Source of the DNA: Candidatus Adiutrix sp.
GTDB lineage: Bacteria > Desulfobacterota > Desulfarculia > Adiutricales > Adiutricaceae
Length of the DNA stretch: 59,479 nt
Direction of reading: 5' to 3'
Assembly: GCA_031263565.1 (NCBI GenBank)
Contig: JAISFR010000018.1
Location: 1-59,479, forward strand
In this document: positions 7,714 to 16,798 of the stretch, piece after piece
Numbering within the stretch: the stretch's first letter is position 1
How the letters are laid out: every line of letters starts with the position of its first letter
Program-made: the position numbers and the translations under genes
The notes under the pieces: model-generated
What the model was told of the DNA's origin: nothing
Database searches by the model: none
What the model saw: the letters and a program-made list of their open reading frames with translations, nothing else

Positions 7714-8796
7714 ATGATGAGTAAAATTCTGATTCTGAATTTAGGCGGCACTTCCAGCAAAGTGGCTGTTTACGATGGGACGTTGCTGCTGGTCGAGCAG
7801 ACTCTTCGCCATACTGAAGAAAATATGCGGGCCGCCCCCACAGCCAGGGAACAATTGGAATACCGAAAGTCGCTGATCCTGGCCTGGCTGGCTGAAAAGC
7901 AATTGAGCATGAGCTATATTTCGGCCGTGGCCGTGCGGGGTGCGACCATTAAAATCGCCGCGCAGAGCGGCACCTATCTGGTGACCGGCCGGTATAAACA
8001 GGAATTGATGGATTTATTCATTCCCGACAAACCCCTGATCCACGGCAACAGGGTGGTAACTCCCCTGGCCTTGGCCCTGGTCGGGGATCTGGACATCCCG
8101 ATCTACATCACCGACCCGTCCTCGGTGAATGAAATGAGCGCCAAGGCCACAATATCCGGAGTCAAGGGCTATCAGCGCCGCTCCCGGTTCCACGCCTTGA
8201 ACCAGAAAATGGTGGCCAGAAAGCACGCCGAAAAACTGGGGCGGGATTATCGCGACTGCCGTTTCGTGGTGGCTCATCTGGGAGGGGGGATATCCATCGG
8301 CGCCCATGAATCGGGGCGGGTCACTGACGCCAACGATGCCGGCGACGGGTACGGCCCGTTTTCCGCGGACCGGGCCGGAACCGTATCCACCGAGGCCATG
8401 CTGGACATGTGTTATGGCCGCAGCCTCTCCCAGCCCGAAGTGTACGCCCTCATTAGGGGCGGCGGCGGCCTGATCTCCCATCTCGGCACCGGCGACCTCA
8501 GGGAGGTGGAAGCCATGGCCGACGGCGGCAACGAGGAAGCGGCCCTGATCCATGACGCTCTGGTCTATCAGATAGCCAAAGAAATCGGCGCGTATGCCGC
8601 GGTTCTGAAATTCGACCTGGAAGCCATCCTCCTCACCGGCGGGATGGCTTATTCCCAAAGGCTGGTCAACGGCTTGAAGGAATATATCGGCAAACTGGCC
8701 CCGGTGGAAGTATATGCCGGAGAATTTGAAAACGAAGCCCTGGCCGCCGGCGCCTGTCGAGTGCTCAGCGGACAGGAGGAAGCGATTATTTTGTAA
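7714..8796 (+). CDS. buk: Butyrate kinase-family acyl kinase
   Basis: Acetate/butyrate kinase superfamily, 360 residues; it converts an acyl phosphate plus ADP to the free acid plus ATP. The N-terminal phosphate motif LILNLGGTSSKVAVY, the central HLGGGIS block and the late LTGGMAYS adenosine motif are present. The length is right for Buk (about 355) and shorter than AckA (about 400). The gene is 43 bases after the ADH gene, preceded by AAGAGG. With Ptb (10351-11253) it gives substrate-level phosphorylation. Some family members prefer branched-chain or aryl acids, so butyrate itself is not proven. Confidence 0.88.
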   Translation: MMSKILILNLGGTSSKVAVYDGTLLLVEQTLRHTEENMRAAPTAREQLEYRKSLILAWLAEKQLSMSYISAVAVRGATIKIAAQSGTYLVTGRYKQELMDLFIPDKPLIHGNRVVTPLALALVGDLDIPIYITDPSSVNEMSAKATISGVKGYQRRSRFHALNQKMVARKHAEKLGRDYRDCRFVVAHLGGGISIGAHESGRVTDANDAGDGYGPFSADRAGTVSTEAMLDMCYGRSLSQPEVYALIRGGGGLISHLGTGDLREVEAMADGGNEEAALIHDALVYQIAKEIGAYAAVLKFDLEAILLTGGMAYSQRLVNGLKEYIGKLAPVEVYAGEFENEALAAGACRVLSGQEEAIIL

Positions 8797-8812
8797 TCTC
8801 ATGGAGGATGCA

Positions 8813-10183
8813 ATGGACAGCACCGCTCAAATCCAAATCTTGATGGACAAGGCCAGAGCCGCCCAGGCCATTTTTGAAAAATTCAACCAGCAACAAGTCG
8901 ACGCCGTGGTCAAGGCCCTGGGCAAGTCAATTTTCGACAACGCCCGGCTGCTGGCCGAGGAAGCCGTTGCGGAAACCGGCATGGGCGACGTCGAAAGCAA
9001 AGTTCGCAAACAGCAGGGCGTGGCTATGAGCCACTGGGATTTTGTCAAGGACAAAAAAAGCGTCGGCATCATCGAGGAAGACCCCATCGCCCAAGTGGTC
9101 ACTTATGCCAAGCCCATCGGCGTCATAGCCTGCATCACGCCCACCACCAACCCCACTTCCACGGTCTGCGGCAACGGCATCTACGCCTTTAAAAGCCGCA
9201 ACGCCATGATCGTCGCCCCTCATCCGCGGTCCAAAAAAGTAACCGCCCACGGGGTGGCCATAGCCAGACAGGCCATCGCCGAAGCCGGCGGCCCGGCGGA
9301 CCTTTTGCAGGTGATTGAAGAGCCGAACATTGAACTGACCCAGAAACTTATGGCCATGTCCGACGCCACCATCGCCACCGGCGGTCCGGCCATGGTCAAA
9401 GCCGCGTACTCCAGTGGCCGCCCTTCCTTTGGCGTAGGGCCGGGAAACGTGCAGTCGATAATTGATTCCGGTTGCCGCGACTATTACGATTCATATGCCG
9501 AGGGCACAATTCGCTGTCGCACCACCGATAACGGCATTCAGTGTACGGCTGAACAGTGCCTGCATTTGCCGCGCCCGGAAAAAGAGGCTATTCTGGGCGC
9601 TTTCGTCAAGTTCGGCGCGGTCGTGATAGAAGACGGAGCGATTTTGGACCGGCTCCGGGCCGGACTTTTCAAGAATGGCGCGCTCAACGTGGAAATGGTC
9701 GGCAAAACCGCGCCGGAACTGGCCAAAATTTTCGGAGTCCCGGCGCCTGAAGACGTCAAAGTTCTTGTGGTCAAGGCCAACGGCGTCGCCCCGGGTGAAA
9801 TATTGTGCAAAGAGAAACTTTGCCCGGTCATCAGCTATCTTTGTTATGACCGCTTTGAGGAGGCGGTGGCCAACGCCAAAGCCAACCTGACGGACGGAGG
9901 CGCCGGGCATTCCACCATCATCTTCAGCAACGATCAAGCCCACATCGACCTCGCCGCCAAGGAACTGCCGGTGGCCAGACTGTCCATCAACACGCCCAAC
10001 ACCATAGCCGGCGGCAACAGCCCGATGATAGGCTACAATCCGACTATCTCCCTGGGCTGCGGCACCTGGGGAAACAACTCCATTTCCGAAAACATAACCT
10101 ACCGGCATTTGATGAACACCACCAAAGTGGGGACCATCATCAAAAACGCCAGCCCTTTCAATCCTGACGAAATTTGGAAGTAA
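8813..10183 (+). CDS. CoA-acylating aldehyde dehydrogenase
   Basis: A 456-residue enzyme of the EutE/PduP/AdhE-N family that oxidises an aldehyde with CoA and NAD+ to acyl-CoA. The N-terminal Rossmann region includes IGVIACITPTTNPTST at about 102-117, typical of this branch. The catalytic cysteine is Cys244 in DNGIQCTAEQ. The start at 8813 has GGAGG seven bases upstream; the ATG at 8801 is part of that ribosome-binding region. There is no N-terminal microcompartment-targeting helix and no shell gene nearby, so this looks like a free cytosolic enzyme. It links the alcohol dehydrogenase to Ptb. Confidence 0.88.
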   Translation: MDSTAQIQILMDKARAAQAIFEKFNQQQVDAVVKALGKSIFDNARLLAEEAVAETGMGDVESKVRKQQGVAMSHWDFVKDKKSVGIIEEDPIAQVVTYAKPIGVIACITPTTNPTSTVCGNGIYAFKSRNAMIVAPHPRSKKVTAHGVAIARQAIAEAGGPADLLQVIEEPNIELTQKLMAMSDATIATGGPAMVKAAYSSGRPSFGVGPGNVQSIIDSGCRDYYDSYAEGTIRCRTTDNGIQCTAEQCLHLPRPEKEAILGAFVKFGAVVIEDGAILDRLRAGLFKNGALNVEMVGKTAPELAKIFGVPAPEDVKVLVVKANGVAPGEILCKEKLCPVISYLCYDRFEEAVANAKANLTDGGAGHSTIIFSNDQAHIDLAAKELPVARLSINTPNTIAGGNSPMIGYNPTISLGCGTWGNNSISENITYRHLMNTTKVGTIIKNASPFNPDEIWK

Positions 10184-10216
10184 CCGCCCTTCCAACCCGT
10201 CGCCAACCTTAGGCTC

Positions 10217-10257
10217 CGGAGCGCCACCAGGACGGTTGCCGTCCAGGCGGCGCTCCG
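10217..10257 (+). repeat. Intra-operon stem-loop between ALDH and Ptb genes
   Basis: CGGAGCGCC at 10217-10225 pairs with GGCGCTCCG at 10249-10257, with an inner GGACGG/CCGTCC stem. No U tract follows. It lies in the unusually long 167-base gap of an otherwise tight operon and could be a processing or stability element. Confidence 0.55.
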
Positions 10258-10350
10258 AAGCCGAACCAAGCCCAGCATCTTCGCCCCGGCGGGACAATCG
10301 GGCGGCCCAAGGCGCCTTGGACCCCGGACAGGCGAGCAGGAGACAGTTCT

Positions 10351-11253
10351 ATGGCCATTCCCAATTTTGAACAAATCATCCAACAAGCGCGGGACAGTAA
10401 AAAGATGACGCCCGCCTCCGTGGCCTGTGCGGAGGAAGAGCATGTTCTGGAGGCCGTGATTCGCGCCTGGAAGGAAAAAATCATCCAGCCCTGGCTGGTC
10501 GGCGACCGGGATCGGATCAAGGCGCTGCTGAAAGAACGGGACGAATCATTTCCCGATGAATTTATCGTCGGCGCCGACGACAAGGAAAAGGCCGCCTTTA
10601 AGGCCGTACAATTGATCCGGGAGGGCCGGGCCGCTTATTTGATCAAGGGCCTGATCGAAACCTCCGTCATCGTCCGGGCGCTTTTGAATAAAGAGACCGG
10701 CCTGCCGACCGGGCGGACCTTGAGCCACATGTCGATCACCCATATACCGGGGCACCGCAAACTGCTGGTCATAACCGATGCGGCGATTATCATTTCACCT
10801 GATTTAAGCCAGAAGGCGGACATCATCCAAAACGCGGTCAATGGGCTGCGGGCCTTGGGCTATGACCGGCCCAAAGTGGCGGTGCTGACCTCCATTGAAA
10901 CCGTCAACCCTAAAATGCCGGAATCGGTCGAGGCCGCCGAGCTAAAAAAGAAATGGGAAGCGGGAGAAATCACCGGCTGCTGCCTGGAAGGCCCGATCGC
11001 CCTCGATCTGGCCCTGAACGCGGAAGCCGCGGCCGTCAAAGGTTACCAAAGCGAGGTCGTTGGCGATGCCGATATCCTGGTGATGCCGAACATGGTTTCC
11101 GGAAACATTCTGGTCAAAGCCCTGCGGGAATTCGCCGATTCCACCAGCGTCGGCGTGGTGCAGGGGGCCGGAGCGCCCATGGTGCTTTCATCACGGGGGG
11201 CCTCGGTACGTACCAAATACACCGCCGTGGTGGTTGTTTCACAGATGGTTTAG
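10351..11253 (+). CDS. ptb: Phosphate butyryltransferase-family phosphate acyltransferase
   Basis: It exchanges CoA for phosphate on an acyl-CoA, giving the acyl phosphate used by the Buk homolog. The 300-residue length and whole-length pattern match Ptb of the PTA_PTB family, including RTLSHMSITHIPGHRKLLVITDA in the middle, CCLEGPIALDLALN at about 210-223 and GDADILVMPNMVSGNILVKAL towards the C-terminus. It ends the operon and converges on tonB with a 53-base gap. Ptb and Buk are usually adjacent; here the acylating ALDH is inserted between them, which ties all four genes to one pathway. Confidence 0.88.
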   Translation: MAIPNFEQIIQQARDSKKMTPASVACAEEEHVLEAVIRAWKEKIIQPWLVGDRDRIKALLKERDESFPDEFIVGADDKEKAAFKAVQLIREGRAAYLIKGLIETSVIVRALLNKETGLPTGRTLSHMSITHIPGHRKLLVITDAAIIISPDLSQKADIIQNAVNGLRALGYDRPKVAVLTSIETVNPKMPESVEAAELKKKWEAGEITGCCLEGPIALDLALNAEAAAVKGYQSEVVGDADILVMPNMVSGNILVKALREFADSTSVGVVQGAGAPMVLSSRGASVRTKYTAVVVVSQMV

Positions 11254-11306
11254 CCTGAATATTTCAGGAGTGAAGAAAAAAAAGTATCGGCCTGAGCCGT
11301 CAGCTT

Positions 11307-12146
11307 TCATCTGGAAGAAAACCTGATGGGCACCGTCAAGCTGATGCTGTTCTGAAGCAAGTCCCTGGGAAAGACGGGCATGGGCGCGGCGCGGCGCAGA
11401 AGAGCCAGGACTTCTTCGTCCAGTACTCTATGCCCGGAGCTTTTAACCAGGCGGGGTGAGCGCAGAGCGCCGTTGCGGTCCACCGTAAAGCTGACGGTGG
11501 CCGTACCCTGGAGTTTTCGAGCCTGGGCCGCCGGCGGATATTTTTTATAGCGTTCCAGGCGACGGCGTATTTGAGAGCTATAGGCGTTGAGCGCCTTGGG
11601 GTTGCCCGCGCCTTGGCCGCCGCCGACCCCGCCCCGGCCTTGACCCGGTCCGCCCCCGCCCGGCTGCGCCTCGGTTCCGGGCCCGCCGCCGCCGGGCGAC
11701 CGGGCCGGAGCGCTCGCCTTGACCTCTTGGGGCTTGGCTCTGGGTTTCGGCTTTTCTTTAGCTTTAGGCGGAACCGGGCCGGGCTTCTCCCGGGGCGGCG
11801 GGGGCGGCACTTCCTCCGCTTTTTCCGACAGGCTTTCCAGGACCTCCGGCTCGGGTTCCGGTTCCGGCTCGGGTTCCGGTTCCGGCGTCTGTTCCGGTTC
11901 GGGTTCCTGAATTGGCTCCGGTTCGGTACCGGAAGCTGTTTCGTCATTGTCGGCCCCGCCGGGTTCGCCGCCGTCCGGGTCGTAATGGGCAAAATCCATC
12001 ACCGCCAGGGGCTTGAACCTTTCTTCGGCCTCAGATTGCCCGGCCAGCACCAGGCCGACAATCACGGCCAAATGCAGCAAAAGCGCCGTGAGCGCCGCCG
12101 CCCAAAGGACCCGCCTTTCGTAATGCGTATCCAAGCCGTATTCCAT
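11307..12146 (-). CDS. tonB: TonB energy transducer
   Basis: 279 residues: one N-terminal membrane anchor at about 14-37, a long Glu/Pro spacer (an alternating EP run at about 73-92, then Pro/Lys- and Gly-rich stretches), and a C-terminal TonB domain. The C-terminal domain has RRRLERYKKYPPAAQARKLQG, then TVSFTVDRNG and VLDEEVLALLRRAAPMPVFP. It spans the periplasm and transmits proton-motive force to outer-membrane receptors. It is last in the receptor-DUF4198-exbB-exbD-tonB transcript and starts 5 bases after exbD. The glycine-rich segment beside the EP spacer is longer than in E. coli TonB. Confidence 0.92.
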   Translation of the reverse strand: MEYGLDTHYERRVLWAAALTALLLHLAVIVGLVLAGQSEAEERFKPLAVMDFAHYDPDGGEPGGADNDETASGTEPEPIQEPEPEQTPEPEPEPEPEPEPEVLESLSEKAEEVPPPPPREKPGPVPPKAKEKPKPRAKPQEVKASAPARSPGGGGPGTEAQPGGGGPGQGRGGVGGGQGAGNPKALNAYSSQIRRRLERYKKYPPAAQARKLQGTATVSFTVDRNGALRSPRLVKSSGHRVLDEEVLALLRRAAPMPVFPRDLLQNSISLTVPIRFSSR

Positions 12147-12150
12147 ATGG

Positions 12151-12594
12151 TCAATTTACTTCAGCGGCCGATTCGCCGGTCACGCTGGTCACCAGGGTGA
12201 CTCGGGCGAAACCGGCCTGACCCAGTTCGCCCATCAGTTCCATCATGCGGGCGTATTTGACTTCACCGTCGCCCCGGACATAAATCTCGCCGGTTTCGGA
12301 TTCCCTGGCCAAGCGCTTGAAATAGTCGGGCCGGTCGGGCGCCGTCACTTCGTCCTGATCGACAAAGACGCGGCTCTCGGCGTCCAGGCTGACGATCAAG
12401 GGCTTTTCGGGCCGGGGCATGGCCGTGCCGCCGGTCCTGGGCAGATTGATGTGGACCCCGCCCAGCATGAGCGGAGCGGTGACCATGAAAATGATCAGCA
12501 AGACCAGCATGATGTCGATGAAAGGGGTGACGTTGATGTCGGCGATAGGCCCCACTTCATCCTGTCCGGTCATCAGTTCGGCTTTTCTTTCCAT
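12151..12594 (-). CDS. exbD: ExbD biopolymer transport protein
   Basis: 147 residues with one N-terminal transmembrane helix and a periplasmic domain. The segment ADINVTPFIDIMLVLLIIFMVTAP carries the conserved membrane aspartate (D in FIDIMLVLLI) that conducts protons. It works with ExbB and TonB. It follows exbB by 3 bases, so translation is probably coupled. TolR is the paralog, but the TonB and receptor neighbours favour ExbD. Confidence 0.92.
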   Translation of the reverse strand: MERKAELMTGQDEVGPIADINVTPFIDIMLVLLIIFMVTAPLMLGGVHINLPRTGGTAMPRPEKPLIVSLDAESRVFVDQDEVTAPDRPDYFKRLARESETGEIYVRGDGEVKYARMMELMGELGQAGFARVTLVTSVTGESAAEVN

Positions 12595-12597
12595 AAT

Positions 12598-13275
<678 letters not shown>

Positions 13276-13316
13276 TTGCGTCTAAAGGCTCCTAATGGGC
13301 TGTCATGGCCTTGTTT

Positions 13317-13352
13317 AAATCCGGGCCCCCGAAAAACGGAGGGCCCGGATTT
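13317..13352. terminator. Bidirectional terminator-like hairpin upstream of exbB
   Basis: Perfect 12-bp arms, AAATCCGGGCCC (13317-13328) and GGGCCCGGATTT (13341-13352), with a 12-base loop. T and A runs at the edges are short. Placed inside the operon, it may attenuate exbBD-tonB relative to the receptor. Confidence 0.5.
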
Positions 13353-13389
13353 TCACCCGCGAGGATAGGGTTCAGGTGGAGAACCGGGC

Positions 13390-14163
13390 TCAGTTTTGGA
13401 TGTTGAAGGTCAGTGAAGCGTTAAAATTTTCCGTGTCGCACCTGGCCTGGTCGGGGTAAGGGCGGCTTTCGGAAACATTGGCCAGCCATTGCCCGGCTTT
13501 AAGGGGAATGATGTTTATCAGACCATCCTGATTGGTTTGTCCGGCGAAGGCATAGGCGCCCTCGTCAGAAAAACCGGCGTAATAGGCCCGCACGTCGGCC
13601 CCGGGCAGGGGGCGGCCCTTCAGCAGCACCTTGACCGGAAATTTTTGGCCGGGCCTGAGCTCGGCGGGGTTGACCTGGGGCACAATTTCCAGGTCCTGGC
13701 CCACGGGCCGGCTGATCAAGGCGCTCTCCCGGGCGCCGCCGATGTTGACCACCGCTTTGCCGAAGGAAGAAGAGAAGCGGCAGGCCGTAGCGCCCTGGAC
13801 CTCATTTTTCGCTTGGCTAAGCCAGCCGTCAGGGCTGTTGGAACGGAAGGCGGGCACGGTGGCGGCCAGCACCAGGTAGGCGGCTTTGGCCAACGGCTGT
13901 TCACTGACGTAGAGTTTTGGCTCGGCGCCGTTTTTCAGCGCCAACTGGCCGTTGGGGCCGAGCAGCTTGAGGGGCTGATAACGGCGGCCGATCTGATCGG
14001 CCGGGATCGCCTCGCCCTGAGGGAAATTGTGGCCGAAGCCCAGGACGGCGGTCAGAGGCCGGCCTTCGGCCGGGCTTTGGGCCCCGGCCCAGAAATCGTG
14101 GGCCAGGGCCGGGCTTGACAAGAAAATAATGAAGCAGGCCGAGGCCAAAAATTTGCTTTTCAT
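13390..14163 (-). CDS. DUF4198 periplasmic protein, TonB-system associated
   Basis: 257 residues with a clear Sec signal peptide (cleavage near SSPALA-HDFW at about residue 21). The mature start HDFWAG is the family hallmark of DUF4198. The C-terminal half looks like a carboxypeptidase-regulatory/Ig-like fold (GRPLPGADVRAYY, then TNQDGLINIIPLKAGQW). Members are often found with TonB receptors and nickel/cobalt transport genes, which suggests a role in periplasmic metal or metal-chelate handling. That role is inference. The gene is 68 bases downstream of the receptor gene. Confidence 0.75.
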   Translation of the reverse strand: MKSKFLASACFIIFLSSPALAHDFWAGAQSPAEGRPLTAVLGFGHNFPQGEAIPADQIGRRYQPLKLLGPNGQLALKNGAEPKLYVSEQPLAKAAYLVLAATVPAFRSNSPDGWLSQAKNEVQGATACRFSSSFGKAVVNIGGARESALISRPVGQDLEIVPQVNPAELRPGQKFPVKVLLKGRPLPGADVRAYYAGFSDEGAYAFAGQTNQDGLINIIPLKAGQWLANVSESRPYPDQARCDTENFNASLTFNIQN

Positions 14164-14231
14164 TGCTGTTCCTTTCTTCGTAAAACAGGCCGGTGTTTCT
14201 CAAAGGCGAAGACCGGCGCCGGCCGGATTAT

Positions 14232-16388
14232 TCATTCCCAATTCATCTCCAGGCCGACATAGAAAGTGCGCGGCGGCTGTATGGAATAGGTAAAATCGCC
14301 GGTGCCGTAGGCGGGAGCGCCCTGACTGCCGTAGTATTCCTTGTCGAGAACATTGAGCACGTCCAGCACCACCTTGTAGTTTGCGTTGAAGCGATAACTG
14401 AGCTGCATATCCAGCGTCCCCTTGTCCTGGGCCTTATAGGGCGTCTGCTGATAACCCCCGCTCAGGTTGGGGGTTCCGTCCCGCAGCGTCGGCGGAGGGT
14501 CACGCAACAGGGAGTCGGCCTCCCAGCGGAAGCTGACGCGGCCGCCCAGGCCTTCTTCCGGCTCGTAGGACAGTTCGGCGTTGCTTATGTGCCGGGGCAC
14601 AGCGGTTATGCGCCGCCCGCTGTTGTCCACCGCGGCCGTGCCGTTGACTTTCTGCTTGGCGTCAATATAGGAATAGTTGGCCTTCAGGGTCCAATCCCTG
14701 GCCGGGTAGATGTTCAGTGCGACTTCCAGGCCCTGACGGGTGGTTTCACCGATCGGAGCCTGGCTGTTGGTCTGCTCGTCGTACGTGACGTCGTTTTTGG
14801 TGAAGGCCCAGAAGTAGGTCATTTCCAAGTTCAGCCAGTCCAGGGGGGCGGCCCGGTAGCCCAGTTCATATTGGTCACGCGTGGTCAGATCGTAGATGCC
14901 GCCCTCGTAAAAGGTGGCGTTGCTCAGGCCGGGCATGCTGAAACCGCGTCCGAAGTTGCCATAGACCGAAAGCCAATCCACAGGCGTTGACCAGACGAAG
15001 CCGGCTTTGGGGCTGAAAAAAGTTTTCCTGGGGGCTGATTCTTCTGGAGTGCCCGCCAGGTTGTTCCTGAATTTGCCGCCCAGGATGTCGTAGCGGCCGC
15101 CCAGGCGCAGGTTGAGGGGATCCAGAACCTGATAGGTCACCTCCCCCAAAAAGGCTGGATTGGTCACCGAAAAATTTGTATCGGAAGTTTTGTTCCCACG
15201 GCGGTGCCCCGATCCCCAGGGCAATTGCCAGGTTTGCCGTGGACTTTCCTGCTCGAAGGAATAGGTGGTGCCCAGGGTCACGGTGGCCGGCCGGCCGGCC
15301 CAGTCGCCATTGTAATTGTAAGACAAGCCCGCGCCCCAGGATTCATGGGTATTGTATTGCTCAGTGCCGTTTCCGCCGGTGCCGGTGCCTGGTCCGGTGG
15401 CGTTGGCCGGATAAGCAGCCATTTGCCAGCGAGTATGTTCCAGGGTGGAGCCGTATAAATAGAAGGTCAACTGGGATTTGTCGTTGATGAAATAGTTGGC
15501 CCACAAGCGGCCGTCGTAACGCGCCCTTTTCCCGCCGTTGTATTCGCCGCTGCCGTCGTCCACCGCCGCGGTGGGCGGCAGGTTGAGGCGCTTGGGAATA
15601 TAGCCGGCTGAATTCCACTGGGCCTGATAGGCCCGGAGGTTGAGGCTGGTTGAAAACTTGTCGTTGAACCGATAGGTCCACCGGCCGGAGAAGTTTTTCT
15701 TGTCCCATTCCGAATGGTCACGGTACCCGTCGCTGTGAAAGGCCTGGAAGGCATAGACCTGGCTCAATTGGTCGGTTTCCCGGGCCAGGAGACCCTGGGC
15801 GTCCATTTCATTGTAGCTTCCGTAGCGGAGGTTCAGGCGGGTGAAATTGCCGCCTTTGATGGTCTGCATGGGCAGGGCCCCGCCGCCGGCCCGCTGGCCG
15901 TAATAGACGGAGGACGGGCCTTTGATGATTTCAACCGTTTCTATCTCAATGGGTATGATTATGCCGGTGTCCAGGTAGGCATTGGCGTGGCCGTTGTCGT
16001 GCAAAGGAATGCCGTCGAGGTACATGGTCACCTCGGCGCCGCCGTGCCCGGCTTTGGAGCCGCGAATCTGGAACTCAGGGGCGATGCCGCTTTCGCCGTA
16101 TTGGGTGATGCTGACGCCCGGGCTCATCAGGATCATATCCAAAGGCTGCCTGTAAACCCGGCCGACCACGTCCTTGTTTTCCAACACCGTCGCGCTGGTG
16201 CTCTGCAGTTCCTCCCGCCTGACCGCCGCCCGCACTTCAACCGTCGGCAGAGCCACCTCCGTGCCGCTGTTCTCAGCGTTTTCCTCATTGTCCGTCTGGC
16301 CCTTACCGGCCTGATTTTGGGCCCAGGCCGGGGCCGAACTCAGCAGTGCCAAGGCCATGGCCGCCAGCAGCATTATCCTGATAAACAT
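14232..16388 (-). CDS. TonB-dependent outer-membrane receptor
   Basis: 718 residues. The signal peptide ends near APAWA-QNQ. A TonB-box-like stretch TEVALPTVEVRAA is followed by the plug domain (VTMYLDGIPLHDNGHA, then ETVEIIKGPSSVYYGQRAGGGAL) and a long beta-barrel ending in an aromatic-rich strand, RTFYVGLEMNWE. The start at 16388 follows AAGGAG; the frame stays open to 16652, but that extension would put a signal peptide in mid-protein. It leads the operon with DUF4198, exbB, exbD and tonB, an unusual one-transcript uptake system. The ligand is unknown; metal chelates are the first guess from DUF4198. Confidence 0.9.
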   Translation of the reverse strand: MFIRIMLLAAMALALLSSAPAWAQNQAGKGQTDNEENAENSGTEVALPTVEVRAAVRREELQSTSATVLENKDVVGRVYRQPLDMILMSPGVSITQYGESGIAPEFQIRGSKAGHGGAEVTMYLDGIPLHDNGHANAYLDTGIIIPIEIETVEIIKGPSSVYYGQRAGGGALPMQTIKGGNFTRLNLRYGSYNEMDAQGLLARETDQLSQVYAFQAFHSDGYRDHSEWDKKNFSGRWTYRFNDKFSTSLNLRAYQAQWNSAGYIPKRLNLPPTAAVDDGSGEYNGGKRARYDGRLWANYFINDKSQLTFYLYGSTLEHTRWQMAAYPANATGPGTGTGGNGTEQYNTHESWGAGLSYNYNGDWAGRPATVTLGTTYSFEQESPRQTWQLPWGSGHRRGNKTSDTNFSVTNPAFLGEVTYQVLDPLNLRLGGRYDILGGKFRNNLAGTPEESAPRKTFFSPKAGFVWSTPVDWLSVYGNFGRGFSMPGLSNATFYEGGIYDLTTRDQYELGYRAAPLDWLNLEMTYFWAFTKNDVTYDEQTNSQAPIGETTRQGLEVALNIYPARDWTLKANYSYIDAKQKVNGTAAVDNSGRRITAVPRHISNAELSYEPEEGLGGRVSFRWEADSLLRDPPPTLRDGTPNLSGGYQQTPYKAQDKGTLDMQLSYRFNANYKVVLDVLNVLDKEYYGSQGAPAYGTGDFTYSIQPPRTFYVGLEMNWE

Positions 16389-16477
16389 ACCTGACTCCTT
16401 ATTTCTCCATAAATTGACTTCCGGCCCAAGGCATGGCAAAATAAGGACGAATAGGGGCAACCTTGTTCGCGTGAAGG

Positions 16478-16514
16478 ATGACGCCGTCACGACCGCCACG
16501 AAGGGCGGCGTCAT
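16478..16514 (+). repeat. Hairpin with T-rich tail in the receptor leader
   Basis: ATGACGCCG (16478-16486) pairs with CGGCGTCAT (16506-16514), with a further CG-rich inner pairing. TCTTTTTT follows on the plus strand, so by form it terminates plus-strand, antisense transcription. On the minus strand it would be a leader stem without a U tract. Confidence 0.45.
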
Positions 16515-16634
16515 TCTTTTTTGCCAGGCCCGACAGATATTGATGTAATGGGCGGCTTGCAGGTCAGGAACCAGGCAAAACCGCGCTTCGGTCACATCGT
16601 CTTGAGGATAAATTTTTACATAGGCGCCTCCAGC

Positions 16635-16679
16635 AAAAAAAAGGCCGTACATCCAGTTTAATAGCGGATGTACGGCCTT
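16635..16679 (-). terminator. Intrinsic terminator inside the receptor operon leader
   Basis: On the minus strand, a perfect 14-bp stem (arms 16666-16679 and 16641-16654, 11-base loop) runs straight into eight U (A8 at 16635-16642 on the plus strand). No gene lies upstream on this strand. It comes about 85 to 130 bases after the candidate promoter and 250 before the receptor start, so it looks like a premature terminator. TACGG just ahead of the stem could pair with CCGTA of its first arm as an antiterminator. Confidence 0.7.
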
Positions 16680-16769
16680 CGTAACCGTATAAGTTCAAAT
16701 CATAACAGAAAGACACCGGCCGGCCGGTTCTCTGCGCACAATTCAGCTTCTTGTTGAAATTGCGTTCCG

Positions 16770-16798
16770 ATTAAAACATTTTTTTGAATCAAAGTCAA
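16770..16798 (-). promoter_or_regulatory. Candidate promoter of the TonB receptor operon
   Basis: On the minus strand, TTGACT (16793-16798), a 17-base spacer and TTTAAT (16770-16775). It lies just upstream of the leader terminator. Confidence 0.55.

Noticed and set aside
6504-11253. Bacterial microcompartment for the alcohol/aldehyde pathway
   Set aside because: No shell protein genes in the window and no targeting helix on the aldehyde dehydrogenase.
16389-16652. In-frame N-terminal extension of the TonB receptor
   Set aside because: It would bury the signal peptide at residue 89; AAGGAG supports the start at 16388.
16389-16798. Cobalamin riboswitch in the receptor leader
   Set aside because: No B12-box or other cobalamin core sequence found; only an attenuator-like layout is supported.
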